From: Homalodisca vitripennis
Taxonomy: Eukaryota > Arthropoda > Insecta > Hemiptera > Cicadellidae
Assembly: GCF_021130785.1 (NCBI RefSeq)
Contig: NC_060210.1
Coordinates: 183,054,001 to 183,118,000 of the forward strand
Direction: 5' to 3'
DNA length: 64,000 nt
The translations under genes and the position numbers were made by a program. Under the pieces are notes generated by a model that had not been told where the DNA came from, did not search any database, and saw nothing but the letters and a program-made list of their open reading frames with translations. Shown piece by piece: positions 11,295-23,262 of this stretch (position 1 is the first letter of the stretch; each line of letters opens with the position of its first letter).

Positions 11295-13435
11295 TTCAAC
11301 TGTAGTGTTTATTGTACCGTGTAAGTATGTGGTGTTTTCAGAAACAATAATTTAAATAAGTACGTTAATCTATGGAAGCATCTAAAAATCTTATATTTAT
11401 AATTTTTTGACTCTCCGTTTAAAATCTAAATTAAAATTATTAAAATTTAAATAGGCATAATTAATCTTGTTATTACGATAAAATCAAGTAAGAAATCACA
11501 CATATATAATGTAATTTCAATATTAATTTCTTATCATTAAAAAAAATATGTACAATTAAAGTACTTATGACCTTATTATGCCACCGGGCTCAGCGAGAAT
11601 CATACCGAACAGAATAATAAGGATGGGATAGTTCATATTCCCTCCTTATATATTATATTTATCACCTCTTATTTTTCATATGATATGTTTGGTTGAAATT
11701 ACTTTTCATTGAGCTCCATTGTTTTCTAGATTTCTTTGTCGAACTTTAACAAAAGTTTTAAGTTTTGTAGAAGAAGTCCATTCTCTCGTTACCACAAGGA
11801 AGATACAAATCAAAGTGATGACGATTTTCCAATGTAACGTACGGATGGGGTTGGTAGACATATAGAGCATCATAAAAAGGCTGAGAAGTTAGAATTAATT
11901 AGTCACGGTAGTTGTTACGGGTCAGAGCAGTTGTAGTGGTCTGGATCATGGTCAGCAGTTGCTTGTTACTAACTACTACTTTTAGTAGAAGTAATTGTTG
12001 TTCTATTGATTATAAACCTTACTAGATGAATCCTTCAGTTTGAATATTAATTGACTAAACTAACGCCTAACCACAGTTTACTGTGTTTGTATATTGTATC
12101 GGTCAACCGGATGGGACTAACTTACTTCGACAATCCGTATTGCAATTGCTATACATTTCACTTCTTAGTTAACTTAAAGTGTGATAGTAAATTTTTAGAC
12201 AAATGAAAATTTCGAGGGCAAGATAAGCCAATCCTAAGATGCCCTACTGCAGAAAAATGTTATCTTGTAGCAAATTTACTGTAGATGTGTTCTTTCGAGT
12301 TTTAAATATTGTATAGATATTTTACGATAATAGCAGCAACATAAGAGGGTAGATTTTAATTCTAGAGTCGTGGTATTATCCATTTTTAACATATAACGGC
12401 AGGAGAAACCTAGATGTCTGACAGTACACCTTTATCACGAACGTTAGAATAAATGTCCATCCTTACGTCCTACCTTATATCAATGTACCGCTTGGGCTCT
12501 CAAAGGATACGACCTCAGGAATAAAATAACTTCATTGTATCCTGTAAAGTCCTCCGGAAACATATCGCATTTTAATAATTGAAAAATATGAAATATATTG
12601 TTTTAGTTATACTCTATGGTTCTATTAGTAGTAAAATAAAGATTTAATTTATTATAAAGAAGAAAAATTTAACTGAAGAACTTAAAAATAAAAGTAAATA
12701 TTTAAACATTACTTTTAAGCATGATTAGTTATGCATTGCTAATGTAGGGGGTTGGACGAAGCTGATTTATAGATGTTTATGATTCATTAGAACAATGCCA
12801 AATTAATTAGATAGTAATATAATGCTATATGAAATTCATTTGGATATAATCCCAAATAGTAATCCACTTCATATGTAATAGCTTAAATAAACTGTTGTTA
12901 ATATTTACTGGTTTAGCAGTACGATGTCCAAATGTAGGGGAAGCATCACTGACCAGAATAAATAATAAGTGCAGGTAGAAAAACTAATACACGGCCAGGT
13001 CAGTTTTGCAAAGTACGTTTTGCAGAAAAGTGACGTCAACCACCCTCGTCAAATTAGGCGTGGACCTACAGTCCTACAATCTCTTGTACTGTATCGAATC
13101 TCCCTCTTATTCTATTTGATAAGATCCTCGCACAGGCCAGTGGCCCATGAGGACGGATAGAATAAGGCTTAAAAGGGGATCGGTCTCTCCTTTTCTAAAC
13201 AAAATTAACATAAAACACACACACACACACGCAACACGTATTCTACACATGTTCTAACTAGTTGTTTCTTCCATGGTATCAACTAACTGCTAGAGCTAGA
13301 AGTTGGCTATCCTACTAATCTTTTACAAGAGTAATTTTATGTACAAGGTAGGAGTGCTCCTCATCAAGTGTTGTAATACACTTCGCCGATAGGCCTACTG
13401 CATGCACATTTTCAAGTCTATAGCTAAGCTACGTG
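11295..13435. other. AT-rich stretch without a recognisable gene
   Basis: No domain-bearing frame is visible. A 63-codon frame at 12969-13160 sits in a GC-richer patch that might be a repeat fragment. A short CA run is annotated separately. Confidence 0.5.
13214..13230. repeat. (AC)n microsatellite
   Basis: About eight uninterrupted AC dinucleotides, directly visible. Confidence 0.8.
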
Positions 13436-13500
13436 TGGTATGAAGGGAACAGAGGATTTTTCCGGACATTTTCCACTTACAGGGTTACATGGTCAGCAAT
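13436..13500 (+). mobile_element. Fragment of a dispersed repeat (TTTTCCGGACATTTTCCA)
   Basis: TTTTTCCGGACATTTTCCAC near 13457 shares an 18-base core with 17940-17957. Outside the core the two loci are only loosely alike. They are probably two remnants of one element family, which I cannot name. Confidence 0.45.
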
Positions 13501-15116
13501 ATTATCTGCTTATTAACTTCATAAATTAGAAATCAAACAAATTAAACTGCATGTAAAATGTTAAATTTGTATATATAAATTCAGTACAGGTAAAAGATTA
13601 TTAGTTTATCATATACATGAGTACAATAAATGGGCAAGTCATCAATAATTAAATGTAAATATATATTACATATGTAAATAGACAATATTCTTGTGTGCAA
13701 AAGCGGATATTGGTAGGAAATATTTCTAGTTTCAAATAATTATGGGATCTTCAAGCTTACCCAGAACTAGCCTAACAATTATAATAAAAAAGAAAATAAT
13801 TTGACTACTACTTACGGTTTACTATACAATTCGGTTTATTTAAATTTGTAAGGTAATGTCAGCCGTGCATTTAATTAAAAAAAGAAATAATAGTTTAATT
13901 TCAGGAAACCTATTACACTAATTGCATTATAAAATGAATAAAATAGTGTAGATCACCACATATTTTCACGTAAGAACCAATCACTGTCAACTGATCAATG
14001 ACTGTTCTTTTTAACTTATTTATGTCAGATACTGGTGTAATTTCGTTGGAAGAATAAATAAATAAAATGACTAATATTAAGTTAGTATCATCACGCTAGA
14101 TTCGAGGTAGCGGCAAATCAGGAAACGGTGGTTGGTAATTTTTATGGTTTATTATGTTTATTGTGCACTTCTTAAAACCATACTGTGACTTCTTAAAACT
14201 CTATTCTAGTTAGTTCGAAATATATAATCAGTTTGATATTTGATTTCATTTTGTGTTACTTTATCAAAATTGGTTTCCAAAGCGGGTTTGTTTTAACTGG
14301 TGTTGGACTGTTATCACTGAAGCTATCGTGTTATCATAATTTCTTATCTTAAAATTTTATAATAATTTAAATACAAAATTATGACAAGCGTTTTTGAATA
14401 AAGATAAATTTATTTAATTTGACGTTGAGTAGAACAAAAACTAAATTAACAGAAATTTTAACTTGATCAATTGGCTCTAAACTAGCCTACTTGTGGTATT
14501 AGGGGTAAATTGATATGGAGCCGTCACCTGTGTCTCTGGAGTCTTACAGGTGTCAGGACAGACACTTCAGCTTCGTGTTTAAATAATCAGATGTGTGGAT
14601 GAATGTGAACATTCCCTACTCTCAGGAGAGCTTAAGATATTACACCATTTATCAAAACAATTGATGCAGTATTGCCAAAGTCAATCTTTTACAGTAAAAT
14701 ATATTTTTATAGGGAAATTTCTTTTTCACCAATGGAATTTGAATGAAAAATATTTAAAGGAAAACCAATAATTTAATTAATAATTATTATCTTATTTATT
14801 GACTCTCTCGAACTAAACTTGTTACCTCTTGTTTAGAGATATGCAGCTTCTAGGCACTTAATAATTATTAAATTACTACGAATATTTTAGTTCTACTTAA
14901 TCTGCTAACTATTTTAATATTAGTTAGTTGCATTGCGGAAAATGTTTTGTGACAGTGGAAATATTTTGTTTATTGTTTAAATCCATGTTAGATATTATTG
15001 TGTCTAAAGTATGATTGTAAATCCAAGATGATAACAAACATAAGATAAATAATTCTTTCTATTTTATATATCTAATTTCTTAATGGAATATGATTTAAAT
15101 GAGTTAAACCAGTACC

Positions 15117-15117
<1 letters not shown>
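13500..15117. other. AT-rich stretch without a recognisable gene
   Basis: No repeats, element ends or coding motifs seen. A small imperfect hairpin (CACCTG ... CAGGTG) lies near 14526-14553. Confidence 0.55.
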
Positions 15118-15183
<66 letters not shown>

Positions 15184-15196
15184 ATATATATATATG
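15118..15196. repeat. (TA)n(TG)n compound microsatellite
   Basis: About 50 bp of uninterrupted TA is followed by TG repeats and a second TA block ending near 15196. Confidence 0.95.
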
Positions 15197-15199
15197 TAT

Positions 15200-16380
15200 A
15201 AAAATACAATATGTATTTTTTGATTCCTTATTTTACAGAACGTACAACTTGAAAATGAATCTAGTAAACAGTGCCATATAATATCAGCATATGTATAAAA
15301 TCAGTTACAAAATTTCAATAGTTTTAACTAAGAGCAATTTACGAAAAAATTACGTTCTTTATTATTTTGATGGTTTCGAATAAATTTATCGATTATATTT
15401 ATACGAAAATTAGCTATGGATCACCTTATCAATTGTGAGCAATAATGTTAAATTATTATTTTTGGGCAAATCAAATATCTGAAATAAAACATGATGGAAA
15501 AGTCAACAACTTTGCAAAATAAATAAAGAGATACTACAGTAGGTTATGGATCTTCATATAGATTCGGTTTAGCTAAAATAGTTGATATGGACCTAAATAA
15601 AAGCTTCCAGAACAAGTCTGTGGACTGCTGCAAGCTGGAGGAGCAACTTGACTCTGATGTGGGTAGCCTTACAGCTGCAATTTAAGACGGTGAATGTACG
15701 GCTCAGGCGCAAGGCGACACTAGAAATTGATATTAAATTGAGAAATGATATCAATTGGCACTGCATTGGCAATTGCGAGTTCTGCCTCCTATCAAGAACA
15801 TGTGCGAATCACGAATGAGCAGTTCCAAGATATCCCAAAGCAATCCCAAGTAAGTTAGTGGAAGTGGCAAGTCTCTCTCCACTGCCTTCTTCACTATACC
15901 CACAGTCACAACAAACATACTTAGCACCGTTGCCCCGTAGCTCCTTCATATTATAAAGCATATGAGCAAGTTCTTCTGATTGGAGATTCCAAATAAAAAA
16001 AAATCTGGACCAAGAAATGTATGGAAAATGGCGCACATGTAGAATGTTGTCCTGGAAGAAAAATTTCAGATATTACGAATAGATTGTTAAAAAATATGTA
16101 AACTCTGCCATTATTTATTTCCATTTTCAGTGTAATAATCTCATGTACGGCTGCCGGGAGGCTCGGGGTACAATGGTGGGCACGGAAAGCGTGTTGCCCT
16201 GCACAGAATGGCGGACCTCCTTTATATGGCCAAAACACAGTCACCAAACTGAAAAGTATTCCTAGACAGTGTATTAATAATGTAAGCCATTGGCTACAGG
16301 GTACACTACGATTTTAACTCAAAGTAGGACCTAATGTGTAATAATTGTGGTGTTACGTTCTTTAAAGCTATCTGTTGTGT
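15200..16380. other. Background with two GC-richer patches
   Basis: The patches at 15610-15960 and 16140-16260 are less AT-rich. They contain overlapping minus-strand open frames (75 and 98 codons) with no recognised domain; the first has a VCCDCGYSE stretch. They could be remains of a transposon protein, but I cannot show it. Confidence 0.3.
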
Positions 16381-16635
16381 TGGTAGAGGGAGCCTCGTCC
16401 GGATAGGGGTTCTTTTTAACCTGGGGTTCATGTAATTTCTACAGTGTTGGGTCTCAGGAAGCATTGCAAGTATCTCTTTCCTGTGACCGGGAAGAGGTCT
16501 ATTTCTTTCCCTATTCCTGCTTATGGCTTGGGTCTTGGCGCGGAGGTTGTTCCCGGGGGCGTATCTGGCTATCGTGAAGACGCGGCCCCGGCACCGGGAA
16601 GCTAGTCCGGGGGGGGGGAGATGGGCGCAATATAT
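16381..16635. other. GC-rich island with a poly-G run
   Basis: GC content rises sharply here. The segment 16540-16620 contains CCGGGGGCG-like blocks, CGCGGCCCCGGCACCGGG and a G run of about ten bases near 16609-16618. The edges are abrupt against AT-rich DNA, which suggests an inserted repeat end. No open frame with a motif is present. Confidence 0.4.
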
Positions 16636-16954
16636 GTCTTTTTAAATGCCTTAGACATAGCCTTAGCCTGATATCTTCTCGACAAACTACTACCTAGTAA
16701 ACATAGGACGTCATACAATAAAACTCTTGCTATATTTTTAAAGGGCGGCAGAAAATATGTTTTGTTTAAAACAGTAAAATAGATATACTATTTCATCAAA
16801 TGAAATTCAAAACTTGAAAACATAAATCGTAATGAATCATTTATTATTCTTGGATAAACTTATACAAAGCATGTAAGGTAATACAAGATAACACAGCTTA
16901 TATGCCTAGATCTACACGATGTCAAATCCGTCAAAAAATGGTAGCCAATGCATA

Positions 16955-17300
16955 TTTTCATCTTTTATTTGAGTCTCATAACAATTATTGAATTCAACAC
17001 CAAATCGTATATTGTAGAGCATAGGGTTATTGTGGCTAAAACATGGCACCCAATTTATATTTTCACCTTAGATTTGAGCCTCATAACAATTGAATTGAAC
17101 ACAAAACGGTATGTTGCAAAGCATTGTGTTCTCGTAGCTAAAACATGGCACCCAATGTACATTTTCACCTTTTATTTCAGTCTCATAACAATTATTGAAT
17201 TGAGCACTAAATCATATATTGTATAGCATTGTTTTCTCGTAGCTAAAACATTGCATCTAATTCAAATTTCACCTTTTATTTTAGTTTCATAACTATTATT
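16955..17300 (+). repeat. Tandem repeat, about 102-105 bp units, a little over 3 copies
   Basis: The anchor TTTTCA(C/T)CTT starts near 16955, 17060, 17162 and 17266. Each unit continues through TCTCATAACAATTATTGAATT and ends in GGCTAAAACATGGCACCCAAT or a variant. The second unit lacks a few bases. A 92-codon open frame over the array reflects the repeat, not a gene. Confidence 0.85.
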
Positions 17301-17309
17301 ATTATTATA

Positions 17310-17895
17310 TATGTATTATTCAACAATTTTTTTGAACAGATACTTACATGATAATAATATATTGATGGGGTAATGGCTGAGTGTTAACGAGCATATCTGA
17401 CTAGGGGCTGGAAAACGTAATTTCTGTTCACACGATATGTAAAAAAACGAACTGATGTGACATCATTTGATGATAATGATAATATTTCATTTCTACATTA
17501 AGGAGATAATTTAAATACTTCTTTTCTGTACGACTGTTTGCCTCACTAGGGATCCGCAGGAATTTTTGAGAATGAAAAGTGCTATGTATTTAAAACTTTG
17601 TATGAAACCTAAGCATAGCCGGTTATACTACACGTGGTGTCGCACCTACCTTTGAAGTAACACTAATTATAAAACACTTTTATTATTATATAATTAATAG
17701 TTTTACAATTTATTCATGGTACTTTATCAATAAATTACTTTCCTTTGTGCGTGATATCAATCATATGCAGACGTGAAATACAAAGTAAGGTCCAAAAGTA
17801 AGATTTGTGGTATTGAAAAATATATTAAATGAAAAATTTGTCTCAGTTTAGACTATTTATAGGTGAGGTATAAAGTCCATATTTGTTCTTTGTTT
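17310..17895. other. Background with possible decayed repeat
   Basis: Mostly AT-rich. The part 17540-17660 contains phrases such as CTCACTAGGGATCCGCAGG and ACACGTGGTGTCGCACC that look like decayed transposon DNA. No ends could be defined. Confidence 0.3.
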
Positions 17896-17899
17896 GTAG

Positions 17900-18010
17900 T
17901 TAATTCTTGATGGTGAAAGAGTTTTGAAGGAAACAAGGGTTTTCCGGACATTTTCCATCGTTCAGTGAAATAATAATCAGTAACACTACGTTTCGAGATC
18001 TGCAATAAGA
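17900..18010 (-). mobile_element. Fragment of a dispersed repeat, second copy
   Basis: It contains the core TTTTCCGGACATTTTCCA shared with 13457. On the minus strand the adjoining sequence reads CTGAAGAAGAGATCTTATTG, then CAGATCTCGAAACGTAGTG. I associate this phrase with the 3' regions of some insect retroelements, but that link is from memory and unverified. An 82-codon minus-strand frame crosses it and includes PEEEILLQISKRSVTDYYF. It is likely an element 3' fragment. Confidence 0.4.
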
Positions 18011-18109
18011 TCTCTTCTTCAGGTAACCTGAAGTAAACTTTGCAAATATTTAAAAAGTATTTATATTCAACATTTTTATCAGACATGGCTAGTTTAATCA
18101 ATGTGCGAG

Positions 18110-18944
18110 AAAAAAAAGTAAAAGTGTGCTTGTAATTAGTTTACAGGTTTCACTACTTGTCATTATGAAATTCTCATGTAACAGTCTCCTTTAGATGTAT
18201 CTTGTGTTCTCATCCTTTTTCATTTTAACAGAAACTATAAAAAGTAAGTGCCTGATGAACAGTTTAACGTGTTTTAAACATGTCGCTCTCCTCTTATTTT
18301 GATAACAACAAAACATTAATATACACTTTTACACTTAATATATCTATCACTTTGAAGAAAAACTAATTATCTCCTTCAAAATATCGCTTTGAATATCTCC
18401 CCTCTGACTGTATTATCTTAGCAGCATCTACGCCTAACCAACAATACAATAGTACTCGTACGCCTAAGACAACATCGGTAGTGCACGAACAATGTCGCAA
18501 CTCTGCTGCGATTGTTACGAGTAATCAACTACACACAACTCATCATGTATTGTTTAATGTGTTCGCTACATTACATTGCTTAGATTATTCAGTTATAAAC
18601 TAATGCTAGAGTACAAGAGGAATTGTAGACTCGATCAATTCACTCCCATCAGCGAAGTAGCACAATAGTGAATGGTTGTGGATACAGGGAATGGTTTTCT
18701 GTGATTTCCGTTTGAACTAAAATATTAGGGCTTATCGATATTTAGATAACCCAATTTAAAAGGGTTCGGGAGAAGGTAATTAGAATGGTGAAACCAAAGG
18801 CTCAGATTGAGGGCAGAGTCAGCCTAAGTGGACTCAATACGAACGCTCGGTATCATCACAACCCAGGCTCCAAGTAGGCTATGAGGAGAAGTATGGACAA
18901 TGATAATCTGGAAACAAAAGCGTTGGGAAAGAGTCTAGCAAAAG
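18110..18944. other. Background left of the minisatellite island
   Basis: AT-rich at first, becoming GC-richer from about 18770. No coding motif or element end is recognised. Confidence 0.5.
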
Positions 18945-19535
18945 AACTAAGGTTCCGCTCGGATTTCTCTAGCGGGGACAACAGAAAGAGACGCTCGGAT
19001 TGCTCTAGCGGGCGAGGTGATAGAGGTGCTCGGATTTCTCTAGCGCAGGACGAAAGGTTCCGCTTGGATTGCTCTAGCGGGAAAAGACGAAGAGACACTT
19101 GGATTTCTCTAGCGCAGGGCGAAAGGTTCCGCTTGGATTGATCTAGTGGGCAAGGAGATAGAGGCGCTCCGATTTCTCTAGCGCTGGACGAAACGATCCG
19201 CTTTGATTGCTCTAGCGGGGAAAGACGAAGAGGCACTCGGATTTCTCTATCGCGGGGCGAAAGTTTCCGAATGGATTGCTCTAGCGGGAAAAGACGAAGA
19301 GACACTTGGATTTCTCTAGCGCAGGGCGAAAGGTTCCGCTTGGATTGATATAGTGGACAAGGGGACAGAGGCGCTCCGATTTCTCTAGCGCTGGACGAAA
19401 CGATCCGCTTGGATTGCTCTAGCGGAGAAAGACGAAGAGGTGCTTGGATTGCTCTAGCGCAGGGCGAAAGGTTGCGCTTGAATTGCTCTAGCGGGCGAGG
19501 GGATAGAGGCGCTCGGATTTCTCTAGCGCAGATCG
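18945..19535 (+). repeat. 69-bp minisatellite with 207-bp higher-order repeat
   Basis: About eight units of 69 bp start near 19003 and follow an incomplete unit at 18945-19002. Landmarks in each unit are GGATTGCTCTAGCGGG, then a purine-rich variable block, GGATTTCTCTAGCGC, and CGAAAGGTTCCGCTT. Three unit types recur in order: one with AAAAGACGAAGAGACAC, one with AAGGAGATAGAGGCGCTCC plus ACGAAACGATCCGC, and one with GAAAGACGAAGAGG. The B-C-D set appears twice in succession, giving a 207-bp higher-order period. Because 69 is divisible by three and the units lack stops in some frames, a 250-codon minus-strand frame is open across the array. I read that as a by-product of the repeat. Confidence 0.9.
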
Positions 19536-19589
19536 ATTTTCTTACCTGAGAGTTGAGAAGCGTGGTCGGTTTCTGAGGAACGGAGAGCT

Positions 19590-19720
19590 TCCTGTGGTGG
19601 TCTCCCAAGAACGAATGAGCGCTGTATCCGTGGTGAACTGCCAGGAACGGATGAGCAACTCTACCTGGGGTGGTCTCGCAGGAACGAATGAGAGCTGTGT
19701 TAGTTATGGTCTCCCTTATG
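19590..19720 (+). repeat. Short tandem repeat next to the minisatellite, about 3 copies
   Basis: The phrase TGGTCTCCCAAGAACGAATG near 19597 recurs as CTGCCAGGAACGGATGAGC and as TGGTCTCGCAGGAACGAATG, with spacings of about 35-40 bp. A further TGGTCTCCC follows near 19709. Confidence 0.7.
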
Positions 19721-19809
19721 TAGCAGCCAGGTTAGCGCATGCGCAGAACCCCCAATATTGTCAGTCTGCTCCTAGCTGCGTTGCCGGCAACATCTCTCCG
19801 TAGGGTTAT

Positions 19810-20635
19810 ATGGTCTGCTTGTTTCAACCTGTTTGAAATGGCGACGCTGCTGTTTCTGAATACTCAACCGTATTCTTTATTGCAGGGATGGGGTTGTTAG
19901 GGCTCCGTCGGCATAGGGAAAAATGTGCCGACATGTGTAAAGCGGCGCTGCAGGACGTATGGGACGTAGGATTTAGGTGGGCGTATAGGAGTGTTTAGGA
20001 GAGGGTAAGGTTTATGGGGAAAGAAGCGGAAGGCGGTAAGGTAACGGGAAGTTTCATCGGCGGCTGGAAGTTTCTTTGACTGGTAGGGTCAAGTGACAGA
20101 GGAATCGGACTGAACGTGGGAAACTAGGACAGGGCTTATTGTAACGTCGGAAAGCGAAGGACAAGGGAATTGTAAGAGGAAGTGTATATAGGACGACGCC
20201 CACTACCTGAAGGCGACGCCCAAATCGGATTAGTAGGACACGAGGACAGCAAACGTATAATGGTAAGCGGAAACATAGACAACCGCTAGGGTGCGGGCAA
20301 AGGTCAGTGTAAAAGAGGTACATGGAACTACGACACGACGCAGGGGAAATTAGGACGACCCTGGTTGTTTACGGATAGGAGAGGAGTAGAGGAGATGTTT
20401 AGGTATAGCGGAAATAAGGATTTATTGGCGGAAAAAAAACGAAGGGTGTAGAGCTAGACGTAGGGCCGTGGTAGGAGACGCTAAGATAAGATAAGTTAGG
20501 AACAACAGGACGTCGGTAATAGCGGAAAGCGGGAAATAAAAAGGTCAAGGGCAATAAGGGAATCCGAACTCTGATGAACAGGGTTTCTAAAAGAAAGGGT
20601 GAGGATTAAGGACGGGGGCAAATAAGGGTCGTTAC
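19810..20635 (+). other. G-rich, C-poor purine-skewed block
   Basis: For roughly 800 bp the plus strand is rich in G and A and poor in C. GGA, GGG and GGACG-type words recur throughout (for example AGGACGTATGGGACGTAGG near 19952). The skew starts just after the tandem repeats and stops abruptly near 20640, where ordinary AT-rich DNA resumes. No open frame has a recognisable domain. It may be a degenerate simple-repeat expansion or part of an unidentified element together with the 69-bp array. Several GGG runs could support G-quadruplex or R-loop formation, which is inference. Confidence 0.6.
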
Positions 20636-20639
20636 AATA

Positions 20640-22578
20640 TTATAAACAAATTCTGTTTCAGTCAAGTTACAGCTTCAAAATAATACATTAGTCACTGATT
20701 TAACTTGCGTTAATCCAACGAAAGCGTAATGTATTATGGTATAGTGTATTTTGGCTAAACAGCTGCCAAACATAAAAGATAGGGGTATTCCACAATAAGT
20801 GTTGTGTAAGAGGCTTTACTGAGGTGGTAAGAAAAATTTTAGAGAGCTCATTTAATTCAAGAGATGTCCTTTGGACAAACAGACGGAAAGCCAGTTATGC
20901 AGAAAATGTTAAACACACTCCAGATTGACAAAAGAGATATTCTGTCAGTTTACTGAGTAGAATGCCTCAATAACCTTTTGACAAATTCCATGGTTAATTA
21001 AAAATGAACCACCATCGAGTTCAATGTTGGCTATATAGAAAGAAAAACATTTCAAGTATCTGGGTAAATCTCTTTATGATATACTTGTGGACAGATAGGC
21101 AGATCCTTAAACAGACTGATAGTAAGCTTTTTTAACACCTAGATCGATATGTTTCGCTAGGTGTAACTCTCAGCTAGTAAACACATTACATGCATTTTTA
21201 TGTTTGAAATATATAATGGGCAAAATCACGAAATGCATAATGAATCATTATAATTTGATTCAAATAAATATGTAATTTTTAAAGTAAATTTAAGTTCATT
21301 TATTCAATAAAAGTGGACTAAAAATAATCTAGTAAAAGCAAAATTGAACGCGTAATTAAAAAAGAAATATCAACGTGTTTTGTTGTTTTATATCAGCTCC
21401 CCTCAAAACCACTTAAAATAATGTAAATCATTTCAACGATGCAGCATTTCAAAAGAAGCTGTTTCATTGAGATGAGTCTGAATTGTTGAAGTGGAAAAGG
21501 TAAGAAATTCGCAATTTAAAGTTGCTTTTCAAAGAAGTTTTGACTTTGACGTTTAAAACTTTTTAGAACAAACGTTTCGCAATGCAATCGTTCAGAAACA
21601 TGTCGCTCTAGGACAGTTTTGATTCTATTAAAAGATACTTCTTTATGATTTTTTAATGGTTCAATTAATTTAGCGATAGTGTCAATGTTTTTAAATGTAC
21701 TTCTAAGTAGTAATACAATAAAAATACATACAATAGCTTTTCCATAAAACATTCAAACCCATTTATTCTGAATTGACACTAATTTATATTACGTATAATT
21801 TAGAAATTACTATTACATGCACAAATTACCCATTTAACTCATTTCATGATTAGTACTAATGAATAGATATTTTTAATTTAATGTGAATAAGATCGTGGTA
21901 ATTCAGTTATTTCATGTAAAACATACGTCAAAAATATCTTTAAAACACACTTTAAAAAACTAATAATAATTACTGTACTGAAATAATAAATACAAAAGTT
22001 ACAGGTCTACTTGCAACAAGAAACAAATGAGAAGTGGTAACCTTCGTGCATAGGAATAGTTGCTACCAATATCAAGTAAATTCATTTATTTCCATTATTA
22101 ACTCAGACACAATATGAAATAAGATAAATCAAGAATAATAAATAAATACAACTTGTAAACCCTATATTAGGTCATAAAGTACGTCATCATTCAATTACAT
22201 AAACAACGTAAATATAACTAAGCCGCAAAATTTGTAAAATTTCAAACTTAAAAAGTTAATTGATATACATTTATTTCCCAAAATATTTTGTGGTTACTCG
22301 TAGTTACTATTATTATATTCATTAAAATGTTAAATGTTTAACAGTAAAACGAATTGATAAAAAAATGCTTTCGGTAATCCTTTTATTGTTTTCTTAATGG
22401 ATTTACTTTGGATGCTGGTCTTAACATCATTTCATAATGTGAGCTTAATATAATACAAGCGAGCTTCTTACGATAATATTTAGACTGCAACTAGTTAAAG
22501 GTTATAACTAGAAGCGCTGCCAACCAAACAAGTTCCTATCTCTCCGCTGAGAAAATGTTAGATTAGTTCTTTTACTAA
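20640..22578. other. AT-rich stretch without a recognisable gene
   Basis: No element ends or domain-bearing frames seen. A 78-codon minus-strand frame at 21516-21752 has a hydrophobic start but no recognisable motif. Confidence 0.55.
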
Positions 22579-22586
22579 TTATGAGG

Positions 22587-23254
22587 GTCAGATTCCGTTA
22601 TATGCCCCCAACGCTTAAACTTTTTTTAATGAACTTAAAACGTTATAAAACGATGTAGTTGAGTAACAGGACTAACATTATGCCCCCAACGCTAATTTTT
22701 CATTTACGGATGATTATGATAAATTACAATTAATTGGTTACTAGCTAAGGAAAAAGAGTACTTACTTATTATATTGACCACACCCCTAAATTTCTCCAAA
22801 CACAAAAATTCAACAAAAACAAACATTACCAAACAAAAACTAAACACTTTATTGAAAAACACACAAAACTTGTTTTTATTCCTGATCACACTCCGCCACC
22901 CAAAATGCGAGTGCCTCCGGCCATGTCAACGATAGAAAAACATCCTTCGAGATAGTACCTATCAGTAAAATATCAAATTCTAGAGAGGCTGATCGGAAAT
23001 ATAAATTGAATTGTACTAGAAAGGCAATTATGTATCGTGCAAAAAACTTAAATAATCATGTGATGCCGCGCGGCCTGCCGTAATCGGGATTCTCGAGAAA
23101 GATAAGATAACAGCGACAACAATACCGATCGCAATACCTGTAAATGCTTGTTGATTAATGGAATGTTAGTTCTGTTACTCAACTACATCGTTTTATAACG
23201 TTCTAAGTTCGTTGAAAAAAGTTTAAGCGTTGGGGGCATATAACGGAATCTGAC
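22587..23254. mobile_element. MITE of 668 bp with about 95-bp terminal inverted repeats
   Basis: The left end GTCAGATTCCGTTATATG at 22587 runs through ATGCCCCCAACGCTTAAAC and ACGATGTAGTTGAGTAACAG to about 22680. The right end (about 23160-23254) is its reverse complement with only a few mismatches. Flanking bases are TTATGAGG (22579-22586) and TTATGAGT (23255-23262), an 8-bp target duplication with one mismatch. The motif ATGCCCCCAACGC occurs a second time inside the left end near 22680. The interior is AT-rich and non-coding. An 8-bp duplication fits hAT-like insertion, but the terminus does not let me name a superfamily. Confidence 0.85.
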
Positions 23255-23262
23255 TTATGAGT

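Noticed and set aside
16948..17226. 92-codon frame with internally repeated peptide
   Set aside because: It is the translation of the tandem repeat of about 104 bp; the repeat explains it fully.
18856..19608. 250-codon minus-strand open frame with repeated AREI-APLS and PLEQSKR-type units
   Set aside because: It coincides with the 69-bp tandem array. The period is a multiple of three, and the opposite strand is also partly open, so openness follows from the repeat. No signal, domain or flanking gene structure supports it.
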